A stretch of 36,078 nucleotides of DNA from Crocinitomicaceae bacterium (GTDB lineage Bacteria > Bacteroidota > Bacteroidia > Flavobacteriales_D > Crocinitomicaceae): contig JALRFI010000017.1 in assembly GCA_023253775.1 (NCBI GenBank), positions 1 to 36,078 of the forward strand, written 5' to 3'. The notes beneath the pieces are model-generated. The model was not told the DNA's origin. It ran no database searches and was given only the letters and a program-made list of their open reading frames with translations. Shown here in pieces: positions 28,601-36,078 of the stretch (positions are counted from its first letter, which is position 1; each line of letters begins with the position of its first letter). The translations under genes were made by a program, and so were the position numbers.

Positions 28601-29465
28601 GTCGATTCATTTCCTGCTCCTGGCAACTCTGTTCTTTTCTTGTCAACAAGAAAAAGAACCTAAAAAGGAAATTGAAAATAATGCTGTCACCATCAGCCCA
28701 TACAAACAATGGACACAGCTTGAGAAGGGAATGGAATTTATCGAAATTGATGCTCCTGAAAAATCCAAGGTCAATAATTCGGTGATCAGCATATTAAGAA
28801 TTGAACCGGAACATTTCGAGTTTGAAATGTACAATGCGAGCCAGAGCGGAAGAAAACCTTTGAAAGCTTCTCAATGGGCTGAAAAACACGATTTGGATGT
28901 GGTCTTTAACGCAGGAATGTACGATATGACTAACGGAATGACCCACAGAGGTTATTTGAAAAACAACAAACATTTAAACAACCGTAAACTGGAACCTCAT
29001 TATAACTCGATGATCGCGTTTCAACCAAAAGACTCACTAAACAGCAATTTTGACATTTTCGATCTGGAGTGCCAGCCTTGGAAATCGATAAAAAATGACT
29101 TTAATTGCTACGCTCAGGGAATGAGAATGATCGATTGCAATAGCGAACCCTTGAGCTGGAACAAGAAAAAGCAATCATGTAGTATGTTAGTTGCTGCAAA
29201 AGACCCACAAGGCAGGATCTACATCCTTTTTACGAGATCACCCTACACACAGAACCAGATGATCAGCTTTATGAAAGATATGCCCTATGACCTGAGTAGC
29301 GCAATCTATTTGGAGGGTGGCCCCGAGACAAGTCTTTTCATCAAAACGAATAACATTCTGATCAAGAGATTCGGAAGTTATGTTACACAAACCTTCGCTA
29401 ACGACGATAATCCGGACTTCTGGCCAATTCCGAATGTGATTGGTATTACAAAGAAGAACAAGTAA
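28590..29465 (+). CDS. Phosphodiester glycosidase (NAGPA-like) lipoprotein
   Basis: Lipobox LLLATLFFSCQQ; DVVFNAGMYDMTNGMTHRGYL; LEGGPETSLFI. Confidence 0.8.
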   Translation: MNYKSIHFLLLATLFFSCQQEKEPKKEIENNAVTISPYKQWTQLEKGMEFIEIDAPEKSKVNNSVISILRIEPEHFEFEMYNASQSGRKPLKASQWAEKHDLDVVFNAGMYDMTNGMTHRGYLKNNKHLNNRKLEPHYNSMIAFQPKDSLNSNFDIFDLECQPWKSIKNDFNCYAQGMRMIDCNSEPLSWNKKKQSCSMLVAAKDPQGRIYILFTRSPYTQNQMISFMKDMPYDLSSAIYLEGGPETSLFIKTNNILIKRFGSYVTQTFANDDNPDFWPIPNVIGITKKNK

Positions 29466-29591
29466 AACCTGTAATAACTGGAGGAATGGTGAAAGAAGTT
29501 CTCTAATTGACTTAATGCAAAATAAAAGACTGATGTATTTTTAACTGTCTTCTCAAGCCATTTTCGACCGAACATCTTATTCTCATCATCA

Positions 29592-30398
29592 TCAGATTTC
29601 CCCAATATAATCAAAGTGAATCTCAAGGCCATCAAATGCCACATGTACTTTATCTGGAAGCATCGCTGTGATCTCTTCATGCGTTCCAAAGAGATGCGAA
29701 ATATGCGTTAAATAGGCTTCCTCAGGATTGACCTTTTTAATAAACTCCAAAGCCTCTTCAAGATTGAAATGTGAGATATGATTTGAAACTCTTAATGAAT
29801 TTACAATTAGTATTTTAACACCATTTAATTTAACTGACTCTTCATTTGAAATTGTTTTGGCATCCGTAATATAAGCGAAGTCTCCTATCCTAAATCCCAA
29901 TACCGGCATTTGATAATGCATCACTTCAATCGGTTGCAACCAAGGACCACCCGGTAATTTAAATTGATCCTTCCCAATCAGATTGACATTGATCTCCGGT
30001 ATACCGGGATATTTTTCATGTGCAAAAACATAACTAAACTCGCGTTTTAACGCTTCTAAGACCCTTTCCGTGCAGAAAATCTCCATATCCCTCTGCTCCC
30101 TGTAATTAAAAGCTCTAACGTCATCCATGCCTGCCACATGATCCTTATGTTCATGGGTAAACACAACAGCCCTCAACGTTTTTACATTGTGCTGCAACAT
30201 TTGCTGCCTGAAATCAGGTCCACTATCGATCACAAAGTTTTCCCCATTGACAGAGATCATTATGGAAGATCTTAACCGATCGTCTTTTGGGCTTTTGGAT
30301 GCGCAAACATGGCAATCACAAGTTATTACTGGTATTCCCTGTGAAGTACCTGATCCAAGAACCGTAATTTTGATATCATATGATTTTACTCCTTCCAT
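29592..30398 (-). CDS. MBL-fold metal-dependent hydrolase (PhnP/RNase Z-like group)
   Basis: LGSGTSQGIPVITCDCHVC, FVIDSGPDFRQQ, VVFTHEHKDHVAGMDDVR, YLTHISH. Confidence 0.92.
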   Translation of the reverse strand: MEGVKSYDIKITVLGSGTSQGIPVITCDCHVCASKSPKDDRLRSSIMISVNGENFVIDSGPDFRQQMLQHNVKTLRAVVFTHEHKDHVAGMDDVRAFNYREQRDMEIFCTERVLEALKREFSYVFAHEKYPGIPEINVNLIGKDQFKLPGGPWLQPIEVMHYQMPVLGFRIGDFAYITDAKTISNEESVKLNGVKILIVNSLRVSNHISHFNLEEALEFIKKVNPEEAYLTHISHLFGTHEEITAMLPDKVHVAFDGLEIHFDYIGEI

Positions 30399-30775
30399 TT
30401 GATCGCTGAATACAAAACTAACCCCCAACTAACAATGATCATCAACCCACCAAGAGGTGTAATCGGCCATAAGAAAGTGAGACGGACTCCAAAAACCTCT
30501 TGTAGTGCAAGTAAATAGATCGAACAGGAAAAAAGCAATACACCTAATGTCATTAAAAACAAGGCAGAATTCTTGAGCTTAAATCCTTCAAGTGCCTTGT
30601 TCAATCCAACAAGCACTAATAAAGCAATTGAATGGATCATTTGATAACGAACGCCTGTTTCGAACGAAATCAACTTTTCCTCAGAGATTACTTCCGTCAG
30701 GCTATGTGCACCAAAAGCACCTAAAAGAACACCTGTCAGCATTAAAAGAACACCAGTGATTATGTAGTTCTTCAT
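30386..30775 (-). CDS. DUF423 membrane protein
   Basis: MLTGVLLGAFGAHSL...FETGVRYQMIHSIALL...ITPLGGLMIIVSW. Confidence 0.9.
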   Translation of the reverse strand: MKNYIITGVLLMLTGVLLGAFGAHSLTEVISEEKLISFETGVRYQMIHSIALLVLVGLNKALEGFKLKNSALFLMTLGVLLFSCSIYLLALQEVFGVRLTFLWPITPLGGLMIIVSWGLVLYSAIKWKE

Positions 30776-32061
30776 GACATGTTTTTTAAACTCAATGAAT
30801 ACTCGAGAACATCTTTCCAACCTTCCCACTTTCCATAATTCCCTATGGTTTCGTTGTGCCAGATAAATATAAAATCTCCTCCAAACTCCTCTAATTCCCG
30901 ATAAAGATTTGAGATCTTTTCTTTTGCTTCCTCAATAGATAAGTTCAGATATTCATTTAAAGTTCCATCCATGTATGAAAAAGGATGCACAATAAGGCTT
31001 GTAATCGCATTTTTATTAAGATCAAACCATCTATGTGGCCGAGCCGTTCCAGCTCTGAAACCAATATTATCTGCATATCCCATTGTATATTCATGCTTGA
31101 TCCCCATCGTTTTTAAAACAGGATATGTTTTGGAGATCTTCATTTTCAGAAAATGTTGCCTTGAATTCTCAACTGTTTTATTAAGGATATTTTCTAATCT
31201 CTCCTTTTCATTGAACAGGTAGTATTCATAACTGTTTGACTTATAGCTTGGGTGGATCCCTACAGAAACTTTTGAAGCCATTTTCCTAATCAATCGCTGA
31301 TGACGCACATCTTTAAAGGAAATGTTTTTGTCGTATTTGGCATAATCCCCAAGCAACCAGAACATTTTTACTTCAAACCCTCTTTCTGCAATTGAAAGGA
31401 TATAATCATACGTATCATAAGGATCAATCCTTACCCCTTTCAAAACTTGTTCACGCTCATTCATCCTGACCCTGTTACCTGAAATCATGTCTCGAGCTGT
31501 TGACATCCATTTTCTTATCCCACCCTTCCACTGATAAGCAAAAGTATTGTCCACATCGAAAGTTGGAACAATCGCCACCTCATGTTTTTTCTTTTTGAAA
31601 TCACACAGACCATGACCAGACAAGAATTTTAGAAAAGCCACAGCCCATCGATCACACATTGATTTCTGAAGCCATCCAAAACGATGTAATACACTATTCT
31701 TCGACTCAAATCTTCCATGATCATCCTCTATCGTAGAGGTATATTCTTCCATCCTGGACAAAACATAAAAAATACTTGCAAGAGGATCAGGGTTTTTATT
31801 GAACGACAAACAATCAACGTTCTCAAACTGCCCGGAATGGATTCCGTAAACGATAATTTCTTCATCAAAAAGCACACTTGCCGGAATAAGTTGAACCACT
31901 TCATCAAAATGACGGCTCGAATAGTTCAACTTAGCCCCCTGAAAATTCACAAATGAATGCGGATCATTGTTGAGTGCATAATCACCCCCTCTCTCTTTGA
32001 ATACAAAATCGAGCGTATAAATTAGTCTTTCAGTGATTTGCTCAACAAAAATCTGGATCAT
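30772..32061 (-). CDS. Polysaccharide deacetylase-like family protein (DUF7033-type N-terminus)
   Basis: TFDVDNTFAYQWKGG, FWLLGDYAKYDKN, VGIHPSYKSN, FRAGTARPHRWFDL. Confidence 0.75.
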   Translation of the reverse strand: MIQIFVEQITERLIYTLDFVFKERGGDYALNNDPHSFVNFQGAKLNYSSRHFDEVVQLIPASVLFDEEIIVYGIHSGQFENVDCLSFNKNPDPLASIFYVLSRMEEYTSTIEDDHGRFESKNSVLHRFGWLQKSMCDRWAVAFLKFLSGHGLCDFKKKKHEVAIVPTFDVDNTFAYQWKGGIRKWMSTARDMISGNRVRMNEREQVLKGVRIDPYDTYDYILSIAERGFEVKMFWLLGDYAKYDKNISFKDVRHQRLIRKMASKVSVGIHPSYKSNSYEYYLFNEKERLENILNKTVENSRQHFLKMKISKTYPVLKTMGIKHEYTMGYADNIGFRAGTARPHRWFDLNKNAITSLIVHPFSYMDGTLNEYLNLSIEEAKEKISNLYRELEEFGGDFIFIWHNETIGNYGKWEGWKDVLEYSLSLKNMS

Positions 32062-33206
32062 CCCAAGTCACTAATAATTTTTCCACAAATGAACTCTGCA
32101 GCCTTGCCGTCACCGTAAAAATCTGGATATGTAAACTCTGCTTTCGCCATTAATTCTCTAAATGCCAATTGAATTCTATTATAATCAGCATCAGCTAAAA
32201 GCGCATTTCCATTTTCCACGATCTCCACCCATTCCGTCTGCGGCCTAAGAATTACACAAGGCTTTTTAAAGAAAAAAGCTTCCTTTTGCAGCCCACCGCT
32301 ATCCGTCACAATAATGCGCGCATTTTTCTCCAAAGCTATGATATCAATGAATCCAGCTGGAGGGATGATAAGAAAATCCTCATCCTCCCTTAATCGATTA
32401 AGAACTTCAGGATCAAGCATGCTTTCTAAACGTGCATTTGTTCTGGGATGAATTGGCAATACCAATTTGAGATTAAATTCCTCTCTTAACTCCAATAAAG
32501 CTTTAAAAATGGCATTTAACTTAACAGGATCGTCAGTATTAGAATCTCTATGAATAGTAACCAGGATATATTTTTCAGACTCCAGATCATTATCCTGCAA
32601 AATCTCAGAGTGTTTATCCGAGATCTCAGAGAAATGCAGACTATTGTCGTACATCACATCCCCACATAGATAAATTCTTGGATGATCAATTGTTGCCTTG
32701 CCATCGGAAATCACTTCAAATCCCTCTTTAGATAGATTCAGGATACCAGTTTTCGTAGGAGTGAACAACATAGTGCTCATATGATCAGAGCTGATCCTGT
32801 TAATCTCTTCAGGCATTGATTTATTGAAACTTCTCAACCCAGCTTCTACGTGTATCACTGGAATATGAATTTTCGAGGCAGCAAGAGCTCCGGCTATCGT
32901 TGAATTCGTATCTCCATAGATCAAAACAGCATTCGGCTTTTCTTTCAAAAGGATCTCCTCCAATCCTGCGATCATTTTAGCAGTCATTTGTCCATGAGAG
33001 CCACTACCTACTTCCAGGTTGTAATCTGGTCTAGTTATGGACATTTCATCAAAAAAGACATTGGACATGTTTTCATCATAGTGCTGGCCCGTATGAACTA
33101 TCACTTCTTGAAGTTGGTCAGCAAATTTTGAGGTAATTGCTCGATTTATTGCAGACGACTTAATAATCTGAGGGCGAGCACCGATAATGGTAACGATTTT
33201 TTTCAT
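32058..33206 (-). CDS. wecB: UDP-N-acetylglucosamine 2-epimerase (non-hydrolysing)
   Basis: IIGARPQIIKSSAI, VHTGQHYDENMS, YGDTNSTIAGALAA, HVEAGLRSF, VTDSGGLQKEAFFFKKPCVILRPQTEWVE. Confidence 0.95.
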   Translation of the reverse strand: MKKIVTIIGARPQIIKSSAINRAITSKFADQLQEVIVHTGQHYDENMSNVFFDEMSITRPDYNLEVGSGSHGQMTAKMIAGLEEILLKEKPNAVLIYGDTNSTIAGALAASKIHIPVIHVEAGLRSFNKSMPEEINRISSDHMSTMLFTPTKTGILNLSKEGFEVISDGKATIDHPRIYLCGDVMYDNSLHFSEISDKHSEILQDNDLESEKYILVTIHRDSNTDDPVKLNAIFKALLELREEFNLKLVLPIHPRTNARLESMLDPEVLNRLREDEDFLIIPPAGFIDIIALEKNARIIVTDSGGLQKEAFFFKKPCVILRPQTEWVEIVENGNALLADADYNRIQLAFRELMAKAEFTYPDFYGDGKAAEFICGKIISDLG

Positions 33207-33342
33207 CCAATGAGTTCAGCCTCAAATTTAACGATTCGAGACAAATAATCTAACCTTTTTGTGAATTGATAGCAATGCTCAAAAAGAATAGATTTTACGG
33301 TTAGATCATGTAAAAACAACAGTAACACATCAAACTAATATT

Positions 33343-34014
33343 TTAAACAATTGCTTCATCTGAAAAGCTATAATATCCTGTATTTGATATTATTAGATGA
33401 TCAATTACTTCTAAATCTATACATCTCCCAAATTCTTTTAATCTTTTTGTCAACTGAAGATCAGCCGTGCTTGGTTGAAGCTGTCCACTAGGATGGTTAT
33501 GCACCAAGATCAAAGCATGTGATTTCAGGTCTAACGCCTTTTTAAATATGATCTTTCCATCTGCAACAGTTCCAGACATCCCTCCTTTCGAAATACACTG
33601 CTTGCTGATCACTGAATTTGCCCTATTCAGAAAGATGACATGAAATTCCTCATGATCCAGATCTCCTAACCAGGCAAAATGCTTAAAAGCATCTGCAGAA
33701 GACCGGATAAACTCATCCGTCTTTTCTACTCTAATCCGCGAAGCCAATTCTACACTTGCCAGGATTCCTGTTGCTTTTGCATTGCCTATTCCCTTTATTT
33801 TACACAGGTCGCTTACCTCAAATCGTTTCAACCCGGAAATCCCTCCGGAAACTTTCAATATTTCTCTCCCTAAATCCACTGCATTCTTCTTTCCCGCTCC
33901 TGAACCCAGAATTATGGCCAATAGCTCTGCATCCGAAAGTGATCTTTTCCCATGGTTGATCATTCTTTCTCTTGGCCTTTCATCAGGCATCCAACACTTT
34001 ATCCCCTCCATCAC
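33343..34014 (-). CDS. radC: RadC family (JAB/MPN domain) protein
   Basis: RERMINHGKRSLSDAELLAIILGSG, SKGGMSGTVADGKIIFKKAL, ALILVHNHPSGQLQPS, DHLIIS. Confidence 0.96.
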   Translation of the reverse strand: MMEGIKCWMPDERPRERMINHGKRSLSDAELLAIILGSGAGKKNAVDLGREILKVSGGISGLKRFEVSDLCKIKGIGNAKATGILASVELASRIRVEKTDEFIRSSADAFKHFAWLGDLDHEEFHVIFLNRANSVISKQCISKGGMSGTVADGKIIFKKALDLKSHALILVHNHPSGQLQPSTADLQLTKRLKEFGRCIDLEVIDHLIISNTGYYSFSDEAIV

Positions 34015-34057
34015 TCTTATTTACATTTAATTTAATGATTTTTGCTTCGAGCAACAA

Positions 34058-34462
34058 ATGACAGAGACAAGAGCATATCTTTTTTACGATGGTGACTGTG
34101 GCCTTTGCAGTGAAACCGTTCAATGGATCCTTCGTCATGAACGAGATGCCTCGATTTATTTCATTCCCTTGCAAAATGAATTTTCTCGACAGTTTTTAAC
34201 CAAAAAATTAGGGTCATACTCTATGGACACTGTCGTGTTCTTCAAAAATGAAAAGGCCTATATTAAAAGTGACGCAATCCTAAAAACCATAACGCATCTA
34301 AAACTGCCTTTCACGATCTTGTTGATCACTTTTGTTATTCCAAGGCCTCTCCGAGACTGGGCTTACCAATTTATTGCCAAAAGGAGATTAACTTTTTTCG
34401 GGCAGAAATGCTATCTCCCTGATGCGAAAACCCGTCATCGATTCATCGATTCGTTTGATTAG
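34058..34462 (+). CDS. DCC-family thiol-disulfide oxidoreductase-like protein (DUF393)
   Basis: YLFYDGDCGLCSETVQWILRHE, dDAILKTI, C-terminal FGQKCYLPDAKTRHRFID. Confidence 0.88.
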   Translation: MTETRAYLFYDGDCGLCSETVQWILRHERDASIYFIPLQNEFSRQFLTKKLGSYSMDTVVFFKNEKAYIKSDAILKTITHLKLPFTILLITFVIPRPLRDWAYQFIAKRRLTFFGQKCYLPDAKTRHRFIDSFD

Positions 34463-34480
34463 AAGGATTCTTCAGAAGAC

Positions 34481-35308
34481 TTACAATTGAATTGTTTCAT
34501 GAATGAATTGAATAGTGATATCACACACATCATTCAACTGACAAGGAAGAACATTGCTGTTCCATGGTTGAGTGGCTCCAAAAGTGTGATTCGCTTCAGG
34601 AATAATATGAAGCGATGTTTTGGTCCATTCGGCAATCTGATGCCCTTCCTTCAATTCAACACTTGTATCGGCATCACCATGGATCGCACATACAGGAATT
34701 TTCAGCTTCTGACAACTTCCCTCGATATCCAGACCCTGTTGATTTTCTAAAAAATCTAAATATTGGGTGTAATTCAAATGCATTGCCTGATGAGTTCTCC
34801 CATTAAGAATAGTCCTGCTGCCATTTTGCTTCCAATTTTCTAATTCAGCGCCCATTGGGAATCGTTTTCCAATATCGGATATACCCGCCCAAGTGGTAAC
34901 TGAAGTAACCTTAAACTCGTCGGCCATCAATATCACAATCCCACCTCCTCTGGAATGCCCAATCAAATGAATTTTAATTTGATCACCTAATTCATCTTTT
35001 ATCTGAGTGATTATGCAGCGCAGATCGGCTTTTTCTTTCGAATAATTATTCGAACCGAAAGCATTCAGATCGGCAAATTCAGTAGGTTGTTCAAGCGTGA
35101 CGCCATTGTGACTAACATTGTATTTCAAAAAACTCAACCCATTTTTCACAAAGTAATCCTGAACCAAATTCCAGCATCCCCAGTCTTTGAATCCCATAAA
35201 TCCGTGTGCAAAGACGACCAGATCATTCGGTTGTTCAACCGTTAATTTTAAATCGTAACCCGAAATTCTACCATCAGCACCAACGAAGGTTCCTTCCATT
35301 TTTTTCAT
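34481..35308 (-). CDS. Alpha/beta hydrolase
   Basis: VVFAHGFMGFKDWG, LIGHSRGGGIVILMA, IHGDADTSVELKEG, EANHTF. Confidence 0.9.
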   Translation of the reverse strand: MKKMEGTFVGADGRISGYDLKLTVEQPNDLVVFAHGFMGFKDWGCWNLVQDYFVKNGLSFLKYNVSHNGVTLEQPTEFADLNAFGSNNYSKEKADLRCIITQIKDELGDQIKIHLIGHSRGGGIVILMADEFKVTSVTTWAGISDIGKRFPMGAELENWKQNGSRTILNGRTHQAMHLNYTQYLDFLENQQGLDIEGSCQKLKIPVCAIHGDADTSVELKEGHQIAEWTKTSLHIIPEANHTFGATQPWNSNVLPCQLNDVCDITIQFIHETIQL

Positions 35309-35370
35309 GAGTTAAAAATAAAGATTTATGAAATGATCAAAACAAACTTCCATATCCACTCGATTACAAG

Positions 35371-35378
35371 TATCTTTA
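35371..35378 (+). promoter_or_regulatory. Putative -7 element TATCTTTA
   Basis: One mismatch to TAnnTTTG, 4 nt before the ATG at 35383. Confidence 0.4.
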
Positions 35379-35382
35379 GGCC

Positions 35383-35772
35383 ATGAATCGGATTGTACTA
35401 TTCTCATTGATCCTTTTATTTTCAGCCTGTTCCCAAGGTTTTGGAAACAAACTTGAGCATGAATCTATTGACGTATATTTTGAATTCAAAAATGACGAAA
35501 TGATCGCTGAGGAATTGGGAAAATTCTGGATCAAAGAAGAACTTACAGGAAGCGTTAAACAATCGATCAGATTAACCAAAGACAATGATTTCTATTACAT
35601 TCAACTTATTACGAACGAAAAAACCGATCTAAATGAACTTCCCATTCCTGAGAGGAAATTACTTTTAGATCTTCAACACAAAATGGATTCAATTATTTTC
35701 AATGATGAAAAAAGGTGTCAGATCGTAATTTGTAACAATGAATTCGAACCACTTTACAATATCAATCAATAA
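35383..35772 (+). CDS. Hypothetical lipoprotein
   Basis: Lipobox LILLFSACSQ; 129 aa, no domain recognised. Confidence 0.7.
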   Translation: MNRIVLFSLILLFSACSQGFGNKLEHESIDVYFEFKNDEMIAEELGKFWIKEELTGSVKQSIRLTKDNDFYYIQLITNEKTDLNELPIPERKLLLDLQHKMDSIIFNDEKRCQIVICNNEFEPLYNINQ

Positions 35773-36078
35773 TGAAGATCTCTGCATCAATATACAGCGA
35801 CAAGAAAAGGAATCTGAAAGAAGTTATAACTGACCTTGTCGATCATCAAGTAGATCTTTTACACGTTGATTGCAACGATGACCTAAGCGTTTTTGACGAT
35901 ATTGTCTCGATCAGGGAATGGTGTGATCTACCGATCGATCTACACATTATTACAGATACTCCTGAAAAGTATTTTGGGTTATTGAGAAAGCACCCTGTAG
36001 AATATCTTACCTTTCAACACGAAGACCTTTCTCAACCACTGATCCTACCTGATGATATCACGGGTAAAAAAGGAATCG
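35772..36078 (+). CDS. Ribulose-phosphate 3-epimerase-like protein, N-terminal part (runs off the window)
   Basis: MKISASIYSDKKRNLKEVITDLVDHQVDLLHVDCNDDLSVFDDIVSIREWCDLPIDLHIITDTPEKYFGLL: TIM-barrel start with DLLHVD and DLHIIT. TAATG overlap with the preceding gene; no stop before 36078. Confidence 0.65.
   Translation, partial: MKISASIYSDKKRNLKEVITDLVDHQVDLLHVDCNDDLSVFDDIVSIREWCDLPIDLHIITDTPEKYFGLLRKHPVEYLTFQHEDLSQPLILPDDITGKKGI

Noticed and set aside
29378-29689. Minus-strand ORF bridging the gap between the phosphodiester glycosidase and MBL genes
   Set aside because: Overlaps the 3' ends of both supported genes and shows no domain; likely spurious.
33343-34014. RadC as a possible mobile-element or anti-restriction marker
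   Set aside because: RadC paralogs do occur on mobile elements, but this copy is full length and sits among ordinary chromosomal genes with no integrase or repeat flanks.
1-36078. CRISPR array, tRNA/rRNA genes, IS elements or att-site repeats
   Set aside because: No regularly spaced repeats, clover-leaf-like segments, transposase motifs or flanking direct repeats were recognised by eye; a tRNAscan/CRT/ISEScan run would be needed to exclude them fully.

Overview
The window is about 36 kb and reads as a Bacteroidota (Flavobacteriia-like) chromosome segment. Support comes from T9SS C-terminal sorting motifs, TAnnTTTG-type -7 elements, and families such as DUF2452, DCC and T9SS Ig-like proteins. 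Most of it is housekeeping and envelope content: efp, yaaA, an SLC13/DASS transporter, pnp-rpsO, an arginase-argS pair, ftsK, an M14 peptidase, envelope glycosyltransferases, fabI, a wecB/polysaccharide-deacetylase/DUF423/MBL operon, radC, and the start of an rpe-like gene. I saw no rRNA, tRNA, CRISPR array, IS element or intact prophage. The main anomaly is the left edge (about 1-810). It resembles a T4-like phage replication module with a gp41-type DnaB-family helicase that is cut off before its ATPase core, then an abrupt change to bacterial sequence. That is either an assembly chimera or a real phage-host junction. The other main observation is a small ORF, translationally coupled to ftsK, that shares a diagnostic-looking motif with the YaaA protein encoded elsewhere in the window. 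All family calls are from reading the translations; no searches were run.
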